Source of the DNA: Gammaproteobacteria bacterium
GTDB taxonomy: Bacteria > Pseudomonadota > Gammaproteobacteria > Steroidobacterales > Steroidobacteraceae
Reading direction: 5' to 3'
NCBI GenBank assembly: GCA_017577615.1
Contig: PKRE01000008.1
Coordinates: 1-64,000 of the forward strand
DNA length: 64,000 nt
Below, piece after piece: positions 36,398 to 44,252 of this stretch. Below the pieces are notes generated by a model. It worked only from the letters and a program-made list of their open reading frames with translations. It had not been told where the DNA came from and searched no databases. Made by a program: the position numbers and the translations under genes. Each line of letters begins with the position of its first letter. The first letter of the stretch is position 1.

Positions 36398-36958
36398 CTA
36401 CCTGCTGTGCGGATTGAAAAAAGACTCATCGACGGGCTTGTGCTGCAAAATCTCCTCAGGGGTGAGTCCCTGCACTTCGTGCGGGAAGACCAACCAATCG
36501 TCCGTCGCGCGCACGAAGTAGTCGGGTCGTATCTGCGTCAGATTGTGCGCCGGTTTGTAGTACACGGTCGCAATGCGGATCTCCTCCGGTAAGTTGCGAC
36601 GGCAGCGCTGCTCGAGCTGATCCAGCAGAGTTTGCATGCTACGCCCCGAGTCGAACACGTCGTCCACGAGGAGCAGACGATCTTCGAATGTCAGGCGCGA
36701 TACCAGATAGTCGAGCGCGTAGACCCGGACCTCTCGTGCTCGGCAGTCGGCTCCCACATAGGAGGAGGTACGGATCGCAATGTGATCGCATTCGATGCCG
36801 TGAAACTCGAGCACCTCCTGCACGCTGATGGCGATCGGTGCGCCGCCTCGCCACACGCCGACGAGGAAGGTGGGCCGAAATCCGCTGCGGACAATCTGCA
36901 TTCCGAGCTCGAGCGAATCACGGAGCAAAGATTCGGCGCTGACGAAAATCTTCCGCAT
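36398..36958 (-). CDS. Phosphoribosyltransferase (hypoxanthine/xanthine-guanine type)
   Basis: 186 residues. The PRTase fold has the PRPP-binding loop LLLVDDVFDSGRSM and the early FLVGVWRGGAPIA loop. It resembles hypoxanthine/xanthine phosphoribosyltransferases (Hpt/Gpt), including the C-terminal DYFVRATDDWLVFPHEVQGL typical of archaeal-type or XGPRT-like enzymes. Converts a purine base plus PRPP to the nucleotide in salvage; substrate specificity cannot be assigned. Followed closely by a secreted protein gene of unknown function. Confidence 0.85.
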   Translation of the reverse strand: MRKIFVSAESLLRDSLELGMQIVRSGFRPTFLVGVWRGGAPIAISVQEVLEFHGIECDHIAIRTSSYVGADCRAREVRVYALDYLVSRLTFEDRLLLVDDVFDSGRSMQTLLDQLEQRCRRNLPEEIRIATVYYKPAHNLTQIRPDYFVRATDDWLVFPHEVQGLTPEEILQHKPVDESFFNPHSR

Positions 36959-37069
36959 AGTGCTCTATGAAGACTGAGAGCAGGCAAGCAAACCATGCCA
37001 CTCGTTGCGGCGCAAGCGGCAGCTTGAGCGGGGCCCGCAGCCGCCAAGCCGATCGATTGCTGTTGTTTA

Positions 37070-38905
37070 TTATGACGTGGCGCTGCGAGCTTGCTCGGTT
37101 GCGATGAATGCCTCGACGATGCGCGCGAGCGTCAGCATCGGCACGCCACCGCACTTGACGATCGCATCGTTGAATCGACGCAGATCGAATCGCTCGCCGA
37201 GCACCTGCTGCGCATGGGCGCGCAAGCGATTGATCTCGCTGTGCCCGACCTTGTAGCCGCACGCCTGACCCGGCCACACACAGTAGCGATCCACCTCGCT
37301 CGTGACTTCGGCAACGCTCGAACCGTTGGTCGCGGCAAACCAGCGAATGGCTTCGTCGCGCGTCCACCGCTTCGCGTGCAACCCGGTGTCGACGACGAGT
37401 CGACATGCCCGAAAGGCGATGGATTGCAGATACCCGAGCCGCTCCACCGGCGCATCGTCGTAGACGCCGAGCTCGTCCGCGAGCTGCTCGGCATAGAGCG
37501 CCCATCCTTCCGAGTACGCGTTGAAGGCGAGCAGCGAGCGTGCGAGCGGCAGCTGGAACGTGTACTCCCCCTGCCAAACGTGCCCGGGAATCGCTTCGTG
37601 ATACACAAGCGTCGGCAGGTTGTAGGTCGTCCAGATGCTCATGTCGCCGAGGTTGATCCAGAACTTCCCTGGCACCTTCCCATCCACCGTGCCGGGTCCG
37701 CCGTATGCGCCGGGCGCGCCAGGCTCAACCTCCGGCGGCATCCGCTTGATCTCCAGATTGCCGCGCACGAGCGTAGTGAAGGCGCGCGGCAGGCGCTTGC
37801 GTATGTCCTCGACGCGCTCGTGCAGCAGTGCCATGACGCCTGCTCGGCCTTCATCGTCGTTCGGGAACTGATAGACGCGTTGCCGACCGAGCGCCGTCAT
37901 GCGTTCCCCGACCGTGCCGACGGTCATGCCCAGCCGACGCAGAATCGCGTCCATTTGCGAGTGCAACGCTTTGAGCTGCTCCAGGCCGAGGTCGTGGATC
38001 TCGTCGGGCGACAAGCGTGTGGTCGTGGCCGCCGCCAGGGCCCACGCGTAATAGGCATCGCCGTCGGGCAGCTTCCACACACCGGCATCGCTGGTTGCGC
38101 GCTCGCGTTGCGCCTCGAGCGCCGCAATCTGTCGATCGAGCGCTGGTGCGATCTTGTCTCTGGCGATCTGTCGTGCCTGGGCTACGTAGTGGCCAGACAA
38201 GTGCGGGGCACGGCGCGCCAACGACGCGACGACGCTCCAGTGCTCGATCTCTCCGCCACGAGCGATGCGCAGCTGCGCCAGCGTCTTCTCCAAGATGAAA
38301 TCGGGCGCGATCACGCCGCGCGCAGCTGCGGCTTGCAAACGTTCCGTCTCGCCGTCGAGCTGCGCGGCATACGCTTCCAATCGCGCGAGGTAGGCGTCCG
38401 CATCGCTGCGCTCGCGGATCGTGTGCAGCTCGTCGAGCAGACTCGGTATTTCGAGAAACGCCCCAGTGTTCTGAGCCACGACATACGGGGCGTTACGCCA
38501 CGACCAGCTCGTGTTCAGCACCGCAACGTCGCCATACGGGAAGCGGAAACCTTCCGCAGCGAGCTCGTGCGCCGTGCGCATGACGTCCACGTCGATGCGC
38601 GCGGCCTCTCCGAGTGCCGACGTATCGATGGATCGCAGCTCCTCCAGACGCTCCTTCACGCGTCGCCCAATCGCCTCTTGCCCTGCAGCCGACCGATCGG
38701 TGAGGCGCGACTTGAGGATCGCCCGCGCGCCATGGTCGATGCCTAACGCGGTGGCATTCTCGGGATAGGCCGCCAACAACTCTTCGGCGTGTCGGGCGAG
38801 CAGCTTCTGCACCCACACGTCGTCGGACAGCGCGTTGTCGGCAGCGCGCAGCTGTGTAGCCGCCATGGCCGCACCCGTGCCGACGATGAAGTCTCGGCGA
38901 TTCAT
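37070..38905 (-). CDS. Tat-exported DUF885 family protein (putative metallo-hydrolase)
   Basis: 611 residues. A twin-arginine type signal (MNRRDFIVGTGAAMAA) suggests export in folded form. The mature part is DUF885, with the conserved LVYHEAIPGHVWQ motif (an HExxxxH-like zinc-binding signature related to carboxypeptidase Taq/M32) and FNAYSEGWALYAEQLA supplying the further Glu. The C-terminal GYKVGHSEINRLRAHAQQVLG is also characteristic. DUF885 members are thought to be metallopeptidases, mostly uncharacterised. Usual family length is about 550-610. The downstream gap to the phosphoribosyltransferase start is about 110 bp. Confidence 0.88.
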   Translation of the reverse strand: MNRRDFIVGTGAAMAATQLRAADNALSDDVWVQKLLARHAEELLAAYPENATALGIDHGARAILKSRLTDRSAAGQEAIGRRVKERLEELRSIDTSALGEAARIDVDVMRTAHELAAEGFRFPYGDVAVLNTSWSWRNAPYVVAQNTGAFLEIPSLLDELHTIRERSDADAYLARLEAYAAQLDGETERLQAAAARGVIAPDFILEKTLAQLRIARGGEIEHWSVVASLARRAPHLSGHYVAQARQIARDKIAPALDRQIAALEAQRERATSDAGVWKLPDGDAYYAWALAAATTTRLSPDEIHDLGLEQLKALHSQMDAILRRLGMTVGTVGERMTALGRQRVYQFPNDDEGRAGVMALLHERVEDIRKRLPRAFTTLVRGNLEIKRMPPEVEPGAPGAYGGPGTVDGKVPGKFWINLGDMSIWTTYNLPTLVYHEAIPGHVWQGEYTFQLPLARSLLAFNAYSEGWALYAEQLADELGVYDDAPVERLGYLQSIAFRACRLVVDTGLHAKRWTRDEAIRWFAATNGSSVAEVTSEVDRYCVWPGQACGYKVGHSEINRLRAHAQQVLGERFDLRRFNDAIVKCGGVPMLTLARIVEAFIATEQARSATS

Positions 38906-39206
38906 GTGCAGGCATCCTCCCGCGGTTCGACAGAAGGGTCATGATAACGGGCAGCGTGCTGCAGCGCGCGTCTCACCTGCGCAGCCGCGGCGCTTTCCCA
39001 CGGACGCGCTCCACCCTCTTCAGACATATCTCTGAGCGCCGCAGTGGTCGATGTCGGCGGCAACGAAGCTCATCGCCGGTGCAGAGCCGGCGGACAGACG
39101 CGCTTCAGCGCCTCGTGCAACGCCTAGCAGGGTCAGTGAGGGTTGGGACGGATAGAAGAGGCTGTCACACGACACGGCGCCCTGGCGCCTACAGCCTCAA
39201 GAGAGG
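38906..39206. other. 301-bp gap before tRNA-Gly
   Basis: No gene or RNA is recognised. It contains the promoter side of the DUF885 gene and the 3' flank of tRNA-Gly. No hairpin followed by a T-run was seen. Confidence 0.4.
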
Positions 39207-39280
39207 TGGAGCGGGTGATGGGAATCGAACCCACGTCATCAGCTTGGGAAGCTGAGGTTCTACCATTGAACTACACCCGC
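39207..39280 (-). tRNA. tRNA-Gly(CCC)
   Basis: 74-nt cloverleaf on the minus strand: acceptor GCGGGTG/CACCCGC, D arm with GTTCAATGGTAGAAC, anticodon stem TCAGC/GCTGA with loop TTCCCAA (anticodon CCC), T arm GTTCGATTC. CCA is encoded. It closely resembles E. coli glyU, the glycine tRNA reading GGG. Confidence 0.96.
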
Positions 39281-39291
39281 TTTGGTTAAAC

Positions 39292-39320
39292 ATCATAGCC
39301 AGCGTGTTCCGGTGATTGAA
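39292..39320 (-). promoter_or_regulatory. Putative promoter of tRNA-Gly
   Basis: Minus strand: TATGAT (39297-39292) 11 bases before the tRNA 5' end, with TTCAAT (39320-39315) 17 bases further upstream. The -10 is good (5 of 6); the -35 is weak (3 of 6). The arms of an inverted repeat flank the -35 hexamer. Confidence 0.4.
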
Positions 39321-39344
39321 GCCCTCCTGCCCCCTCACCGGAAC
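39306..39344. repeat. 10-bp perfect inverted repeat around the tRNA-Gly -35 region
   Basis: GTTCCGGTGA (39306-39315) and TCACCGGAAC (39335-39344) are exact complements separated by 19 bases. One arm falls in the spacer of the putative tRNA promoter, the other just upstream of its -35. This is either a dimer-binding operator or a hairpin formed in a rightward transcript. Confidence 0.4.
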
Positions 39345-39400
39345 CCGGGGATCCGCAAGGAGCTCAGGTTGCGCCGACCTGCGGACGAAGTGCGCACATA

Positions 39401-39417
39401 TTGAGAACGATTCGCAA
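39401..39417. promoter_or_regulatory. Fur-box-like palindrome
   Basis: TTGAGAACGATTCGCAA is a near-symmetric 17-bp palindrome (TTGnGAA-N3-TTCnCAA). Its core matches the Fur 7-1-7 pattern TGATAAT-N-ATTATCA at 10 of 14 positions, in the GAGAA/TTC form found in GC-rich genera. It lies about 110-130 bp before the single-domain response regulator gene. Confidence 0.35.
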
Positions 39418-39418
39418 C

Positions 39419-39463
39419 GTTAGCGCAAACATGGGCGGTTAGAAGTACGGTTAGCGCAAACAT
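39419..39463 (+). promoter_or_regulatory. Two LacI-type operator-like direct repeats, 31 bp apart
   Basis: GTTAGCGCAAACAT occurs exactly at 39419-39432 and 39450-39463. Each copy is itself a partial palindrome with central GCGC (GTTnGCGCnAAC), like operators of several LacI-family sugar regulators. The 31-bp period is about three helical turns, putting both on the same face. They lie 65 and 96 bp before the ATG at 39528. Confidence 0.5.
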
Positions 39464-39527
39464 TTTGCTTTCGCGCTCGAAGTAAGACATCGTGTATCCC
39501 CAAACATCGATCAGCGGGGTGGACGAG

Positions 39528-39968
39528 ATGAGAAGCGAACCTCTTCGGTCGGTGCTCGTGGTGGAAGACGAAGGATTGATCGCGCTTCTCCTACGTGAAG
39601 TCCTGACAGAGCTGGGTCTCGACCCGCATGTGTTCATGGAGGGGAAACCCGCGCTGGAGTCGATCGGCGGGACGCCTTATGCGGCCGCCATTCTGGATTT
39701 GGGCCTGCCGGACATCGACGGCAACCAAGTCGTCGAAGCGTTGCTGGCGCGGGATCCGGCCTTCCCGATCGTGCTGACCACCGGGCAGGATCCCCAGGAG
39801 GTGGCGGTCTGCTTCAGGCATGCCTCCCGTATCCGCGTCCTCTGCAAGCCTTTCGACGTCGCGGTTCTCGAACGCGAGCTCGCGGCGCTCGGCATCGTCG
39901 GCGGTCCGCCACGGTCGGCACCTGATTTCGACGACAAGGACTTCGCGGAAGCGCCGGTGTTCGCCTGA
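39528..39968 (+). CDS. Single-domain response regulator (CheY-like)
   Basis: 146 residues, essentially one receiver domain: SVLVVEDEGLIALLLREVL with the acidic pair, phospho-Asp in AAILDLGLPDIDGN, Thr in IVLTTGQD and Lys in VLCKPFDV. No output domain; the C-terminal 25 residues are loose and acidic. The sequence is of the alphaproteobacterial-like CpdR/DivK type rather than a flagellar CheY. ATG 39528 is preferred over the GTG at 39492 because GGACGAG precedes it and the fold begins there. No kinase is adjacent. The upstream region carries several putative operators. Confidence 0.88.
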   Translation: MRSEPLRSVLVVEDEGLIALLLREVLTELGLDPHVFMEGKPALESIGGTPYAAAILDLGLPDIDGNQVVEALLARDPAFPIVLTTGQDPQEVAVCFRHASRIRVLCKPFDVAVLERELAALGIVGGPPRSAPDFDDKDFAEAPVFA

Positions 39969-40038
39969 GCCGCACCCGGTGCGCTGCTGCACTAGCGCGG
40001 TGCAGCGCCCCTACCCAATTTGAGCAGGATGCGGCACG

Positions 40039-40059
40039 CTCTGCCGTGCAAAGGCAGAG
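40039..40059. promoter_or_regulatory. Inverted repeat just upstream of LysR-type gene
   Basis: CTCTGCC-N7-GGCAGAG, perfect 7-bp arms, ends 11 bases before the TTG start at 40070. A dyad here could be an autoregulatory site, as is common for LysR-type regulators, or a translational hairpin covering the ribosome-binding AGAGG. Confidence 0.35.
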
Positions 40060-40069
40060 GCGCTAGGCT

Positions 40070-40951
40070 TTGAAGTTCGATTTCAGAGACTTATCACTCT
40101 TCGTCGCGGTCGCAGAAACGGGCAGCATCTCGCGCGCATCCGAACGCTGCCATACCGTCCCTTCGGCAGTCAGCAAGCGAATTTCCGACCTGGAAGCGCT
40201 CTTCGGCACAGAGCTGATCGTGCGCGGCGGCAAGGGCGTCAAGCTCACAGCCTCCGGCCATGCGCTGCTCTCGCGTGCCCGTGTGCTGCTCGAGCAAGCC
40301 CGCCAGCTCGAGGACGAGATGCGCCGTCATGCCTCTGGAATGAGCGGCTACGTGAGAGTGTTCGCCAACATCTCCGCGATCGTGGAGTTCCTGCCCGGTG
40401 CGCTCGCCGCGTTCGCAGCGAAATATCCGGACATCCACGTACACCTCGAGGAACACACCAGCGCCGAGATTGCCACTGCCGTCGCAGGAAACACCGCGGA
40501 TTTCGGCATCGTGAGCGAGCTGCCGACGATCGACGGCCTCGAAACGGTACCGTTTCGCAGTGACGAGCTCGCGCTCGTCGCGAACGTCACTCATCCGCTC
40601 GCGCAGCGCACCGAGATCGCATTCGCGGAAGTCGCCTCTTTTCCGTTGATCGGGCTACACACAGGCAGCTCGCTGCACCAGCTACTGACACGCGCGGCAA
40701 TCGATGCAGGCGCGACCCTGAACTGGCGCATCCATGTCACGAGCTTCGATGCAGCGTGCTCGATGGTCGCCGCAGGTCTCGGCGTCACGGTCGTGCCACG
40801 TGGCGCGATCTCGCCGTACATTCGCTCGCTGTCGCTTGCCGCGATCCCGCTCACGGACACATGGGCCAAACGGCAACTGTTCCTGTGCACGCGCGCCAAC
40901 GGCTCGCTGCATGCCGCTGCGCGTCTGTTCTTCGAGCATCTGCGCGGCTGA
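40070..40951 (+). CDS. LysR-type transcriptional regulator
   Basis: 293 residues from a TTG start. An N-terminal winged helix-turn-helix (FRDLSLFVAVAETGSISRASERCHTVPSAVSKRISDLE, quoted in part: SISRASERCH, SAVSKRISDL) is followed by a substrate-binding domain (about 90-290) with VPRGAISPY near the C-terminus. It is cytoplasmic, binds DNA as a tetramer and needs a small co-inducer. No divergent target gene: the upstream gene is the co-directional single-domain receiver, 101 bp away, and trmB follows. Targets are therefore unknown. Confidence 0.92.
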   Translation: MKFDFRDLSLFVAVAETGSISRASERCHTVPSAVSKRISDLEALFGTELIVRGGKGVKLTASGHALLSRARVLLEQARQLEDEMRRHASGMSGYVRVFANISAIVEFLPGALAAFAAKYPDIHVHLEEHTSAEIATAVAGNTADFGIVSELPTIDGLETVPFRSDELALVANVTHPLAQRTEIAFAEVASFPLIGLHTGSSLHQLLTRAAIDAGATLNWRIHVTSFDAACSMVAAGLGVTVVPRGAISPYIRSLSLAAIPLTDTWAKRQLFLCTRANGSLHAAARLFFEHLRG

Positions 40952-40977
40952 TGCGCTTCCACGCGTCGAGCCGCTGC

Positions 40978-41005
40978 TTGCCTCAAGGTTCCTTGCCGCT
41001 ATGAT
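40978..41005 (+). promoter_or_regulatory. Sigma-70-type promoter for trmB
   Basis: TTGCCT (40978-40983), 16-bp spacer, TATGAT (41000-41005). Initiation near 41012 gives a 30-nt leader before ATG 41042. It lies just after the LysR stop codon, so trmB can be expressed independently. Confidence 0.5.
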
Positions 41006-41041
41006 CGCGCCCCCCGCAACGTGCCTGGTTGCGCAGCGAGC

Positions 41042-41755
41042 ATGACGATGGCTGACAGCGACGAGAATCCTCAACAAGACCTGCAGCGCCGCGGCGTCAG
41101 GAGCTATGTGATTCGCGCCGGCCGCGCCACAGCGGCGCAGCAGCGTGCGCTGGACCAACTCTGGCCGCGATACGGCATCCCCTTCGAGAACAAGGTGCTC
41201 GACTTCGCCGCCGTGTTCGGTCGTAGCGCACCGGTGATGCTCGAGATCGGCTTCGGCGCGGGAGAGGCGCTGCTCTCCTACGCGCAGAACCATCCCGACG
41301 TCGACTGCGTGGGGATCGAGGTGCATCCGCCCGGCGTCGGCCGCTTGCTGCTCGGCCTCGACAAGATGCAGTTATCGAACGTGCGCGTGATCATGCACGA
41401 CGCGGTGGAGGTGCTCGAACGGCAGATCGCACCGGCATCGATCTCTATGATTCACATTTTCTTTCCCGATCCTTGGCCGAAGAAGCGTCATCACAAACGA
41501 CGCCTGATCCAGCCGCCTTTCGTCGCGCTGCTGGCGCGCGCGCTGCGCTCGGGCGGCCTATTACGGCTGGCGACCGACTGGGAGCACTACGCACATCAGA
41601 TGCGGGAGGTCATCGACGCGTCGCCCGAATTCGAGAATCGCGCCGGTGCCGCTGGCTTCGTGCCTCGACCCGCCGAACGACCGTTGACGCGCTTCGAGCA
41701 ACGCGGTCAACGCTTGGGACACGCGGTGTGGGATCTCGAGTACGTGCGCAGATAA
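41042..41755 (+). CDS. trmB: tRNA (guanine-N7-)-methyltransferase TrmB
   Basis: 237 residues. Makes m7G46 in the variable loop of many tRNAs. Visible motifs: LEIGFGAGEALL (SAM motif I), VGIEVHPPGVG, the family signature HIFFPDPWPKKRHHKRRL and LRLATDWEHYAHQM. Starts at 41042 or 41048 are both possible; the open frame reaches 41021. Cytoplasmic, housekeeping. It has its own promoter. Confidence 0.95.
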   Translation: MTMADSDENPQQDLQRRGVRSYVIRAGRATAAQQRALDQLWPRYGIPFENKVLDFAAVFGRSAPVMLEIGFGAGEALLSYAQNHPDVDCVGIEVHPPGVGRLLLGLDKMQLSNVRVIMHDAVEVLERQIAPASISMIHIFFPDPWPKKRHHKRRLIQPPFVALLARALRSGGLLRLATDWEHYAHQMREVIDASPEFENRAGAAGFVPRPAERPLTRFEQRGQRLGHAVWDLEYVRR

Positions 41756-41841
41756 CGCTTGACGCGGTGCGTTGCGGCTCTGCGCCATTTACTGCGCTTG
41801 AATCGGCGCCCCTACAAGACTAAAAGAGTTTTGGACAGCCA

Positions 41842-41868
41842 AGAGCCCATCAAGCCCTGTTGGGCTCT
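41842..41868. repeat. 8-bp inverted repeat upstream of DUF6763-like copy 2
   Basis: AGAGCCCA (41842-41849) and TGGGCTCT (41861-41868) pair perfectly around an 11-base loop, about 75 bp before the ATG at 41942. No T-run follows, so it is more likely an mRNA leader structure or operator than a terminator. Confidence 0.35.
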
Positions 41869-41941
41869 GACTGCCGTCTTCTGTCGACACAGGCTGTAGT
41901 TCGTGCAGGGAGCGTGTGCACTGGAAGCGGGAGAACGGCTC

Positions 41942-42271
41942 ATGACCTCGCCAAGCCCGGTGATCGGCGCCTGGTACAGCCACCAGGGAACGCTTTTCGA
42001 AGTCGTGGCGATCGACCCCGAGGACGGCACCGTCGAGGTGCAATACTTCGACGGCACGCTCGACGAGATGGATCTCGAGAGTTGGGCTGACGAAGAGATC
42101 GAAGAGGTCGAAGCACCGGACGATTGGACCGGTCCCGTGGACATCGAGCCCGAAGATTACGATGAAGAGCGGGAAGCCCCTGCGGGCTCGACTTGGAGCG
42201 ATCCGCTCATCTACCTCGACCGCAGCGAGGCCTCGGGCTATTCCGAATGGCCGACCCCGAGCGGTTATTGA
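41942..42271 (+). CDS. Small acidic protein of the DUF6763-like family, copy 2
   Basis: 109 residues, function unknown. Starts MTSPSPVIGAWYSHQGTLF, then a VEVQYFDGTLDEMDLESW block and a strongly acidic tail with many E and D, ending in an aromatic segment. GGAG lies 8 bases before the ATG at 41942. The core G-x-WY, VxxID, Q-x3-G-x2-DExD-x3-W pattern is shared with 5093-5377. No export signal or cofactor motif. Net charge is very negative, which suggests binding to a basic partner. The neighbours (trmB, a Rieske protein) give no functional hint. Confidence 0.75.
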   Translation: MTSPSPVIGAWYSHQGTLFEVVAIDPEDGTVEVQYFDGTLDEMDLESWADEEIEEVEAPDDWTGPVDIEPEDYDEEREAPAGSTWSDPLIYLDRSEASGYSEWPTPSGY

Positions 42272-42304
42272 ACCCAGCGCAGCGCCGCGCCCCGAGGCTT
42301 CGAC

Positions 42305-42670
42305 TCACGCGTACTGAGCAGCAAGCTCATCCGCATCGCCATCCAGGATCACGTATCCGTCTACCACTCTGATCGGCAGGCGCTGAAGAAACCTGCCTGC
42401 GCATGGGCCCGCGAGGCACTCTCCAGTGGCAATGTCGAAAACGGCGCCGTGCGAGCGACACATGAGGTGGGTTCTCTCGGCCGTCAGGAACTCATCCGGG
42501 CGCATGTTGAGTGGATGCCCCGCGTGAGGACAGCGATTCAGATAGGCAAAGACATCCCTACCCTTGCGCACCAGAAACCCGCGCAAGGGCCACGGACCCG
42601 AGCCGGCGGTGAAGGACTTCGTGCCGAGCTCAGCGAGCTCGCTCAGCGGACAAAGCAAGGTGCCGGTCAT
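42305..42670 (-). CDS. Small Rieske [2Fe-2S] protein
   Basis: 121 residues. Rieske cluster ligands are C-P-H in RCPHAGHPL and C-x2-H in CRSHGAVFD, separated by about 18 residues. The C-terminal part IRVVDGYVILDGD is typical of small NirD-like or ferredoxin-like Rieske proteins. It probably acts as a cytoplasmic electron carrier or as a regulatory Fe-S protein; no oxygenase partner is nearby. It starts 4 bases after the stop of the AmpG-like transporter gene, so the pair is translationally linked. Confidence 0.88.
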   Translation of the reverse strand: MTGTLLCPLSELAELGTKSFTAGSGPWPLRGFLVRKGRDVFAYLNRCPHAGHPLNMRPDEFLTAERTHLMCRSHGAVFDIATGECLAGPCAGRFLQRLPIRVVDGYVILDGDADELAAQYA

Positions 42671-42674
42671 TCTT

Positions 42675-44141
42675 CTAGCGCTCTTCTGCCAAGCCGCTTC
42701 GCCATCCCAGACCGCGCGGCGCCATGCGCCACAACCAAACGAGCATCAATGCCGCAGGGACGCTGAGAAGCGATGTGTAGATGAAAAACATCGGGTAACC
42801 GAAATGGTCGACGAAGGCGCCGGAGAATCCCATCAGGATCTTGCCCGGGAGCGCATAGAGCGAGCTGAACAATGCGTACTGTGTTGCCGTATACGCGCTG
42901 CTCGTCAGACTCGAGAGATAAGCCATGAACGCCGTGCCTGCGATCGCCATGGCGAAGTTATCTGCGCTGACGACGAGCGCGAGCGCAATGGAGCTCGGTT
43001 CGCTCATCAAGGCAAGTATCATGAAAGCCAGATTCGATACGACCGTCAGCGCGAGCCCTGCGGCCAACGAGCGCAACGGGCCCAGCTTGGCGACGACCAC
43101 ACCGGCCGCCACGACGCCGATGATCGTCGCGAACGAGCTGAAGAATTTGGCTACTGCGGCGATCTCCTTCAAGCTGTAGCCCATGTCCAGATAGAAGGGA
43201 TTCGCCATCACGCCCATCGTGAAATCCGTGAGGCGGTATGTGCACACCAAAACGAGGATGAGCACCGCCAGCTTCGCCCCGAATCGGGAGAAGAAATCGA
43301 GGAAAGGGCACACCACGGCGCCAACGAGCCACGCGCCGGCCTCGCGCAAGGCACGCGGCCAATGAGACCGAGCCGCCACGAAATCGATCACGCGCTGCTC
43401 TTGCTCGAACGATACTCGCGGCACCGACACGGCCGGTTCCGCAACCACCAATGTCGTGACGATACCGACGCCGCCGAGCACTGCCATGATGAGATACGCG
43501 ACGTTCCAGCCGGCATCGGCTGCGATCCATAGCGCCCCTGCGCTGCTCACGATGATCGCGACTCGATAGCCGAGCTGATAGGCTGCTGACATCGCGCCCT
43601 GCATCGCGACGGGAGCCGATTCGATGCGCCATGCATCGAGAGCGATATCCTGTGTGGCCGATGAGAATGCCAGTAACAATGCGCTCACCGCGATCGGCAT
43701 GAGCGCACCATCGGCCGGTTGACTGTGCGAGAGCTGAACCAGCGCGATGACGATCCCGATCTGCGCGACGAGCATCCAGCTGCGCCGCCGGCCCAACTTC
43801 TGCGTCAGCCAAGGAAGTGAGACGCGGTCGACGATCGGTGCCCAAAAGAACTTGAGCGTGAAGACGAGGCCCACCCACGACAGCATTCCGATCGCCGTGC
43901 GCTCGATACCGGCGTCTCTGAGCCATGCCGAGAGGGTCGAGAAAACCAGCATGAATGGCAGCCCCGCCGAAAAGCCGAGAAAGAGCATCGCGAGCACCTT
44001 GGGATCGCGATAGATCAGGAGCGCGCGCAACCACCCGGTGCGGGTCGTCTCAGCTGTAGCGGCAGTGTCGGCGGGCAAGCTCAATGGATCGAATCCATGC
44101 AGCGGACGTGGTCGACTCGGCGCACGGTGCAGGACGAGCAC
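42675..44141 (-). CDS. ampG: AmpG-family major facilitator transporter (muropeptide permease type)
   Basis: Up to 488 residues from a GTG. The family usually begins near RTGWLRALLIYRDPKVLAML, so about 35 N-terminal residues may be extra. 12-14 hydrophobic segments are visible. SAGLPFMLVFSTLSAWLRDAGI, WAPIVDRV and SATQDIALDAWRIE are AmpG signatures. AmpG imports anhydro-muropeptides across the inner membrane for cell-wall recycling and can affect beta-lactamase induction. It is co-transcribed with a small Rieske protein and divergent from pyrE; the start regions are only about 110 bp apart. Confidence 0.88.
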   Translation of the reverse strand: MLVLHRAPSRPRPLHGFDPLSLPADTAATAETTRTGWLRALLIYRDPKVLAMLFLGFSAGLPFMLVFSTLSAWLRDAGIERTAIGMLSWVGLVFTLKFFWAPIVDRVSLPWLTQKLGRRRSWMLVAQIGIVIALVQLSHSQPADGALMPIAVSALLLAFSSATQDIALDAWRIESAPVAMQGAMSAAYQLGYRVAIIVSSAGALWIAADAGWNVAYLIMAVLGGVGIVTTLVVAEPAVSVPRVSFEQEQRVIDFVAARSHWPRALREAGAWLVGAVVCPFLDFFSRFGAKLAVLILVLVCTYRLTDFTMGVMANPFYLDMGYSLKEIAAVAKFFSSFATIIGVVAAGVVVAKLGPLRSLAAGLALTVVSNLAFMILALMSEPSSIALALVVSADNFAMAIAGTAFMAYLSSLTSSAYTATQYALFSSLYALPGKILMGFSGAFVDHFGYPMFFIYTSLLSVPAALMLVWLWRMAPRGLGWRSGLAEER

Positions 44142-44252
44142 CGTTTCTTCGAAAGCGAGCAGTATAAAGGTATGGGTGCGATCGCCGTGTGGTGCTATCG
44201 CGCGGCCTTTCGCTTCGGTACCCTTTGCGGCCCCAGGTCAGTGTTCGATCTC

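Noticed and set aside
37091..38746. 551-codon open frame opposite the DUF885 gene
   Set aside because: Same antisense effect; the minus strand has a Tat signal and the conserved HEAIPGH motif.
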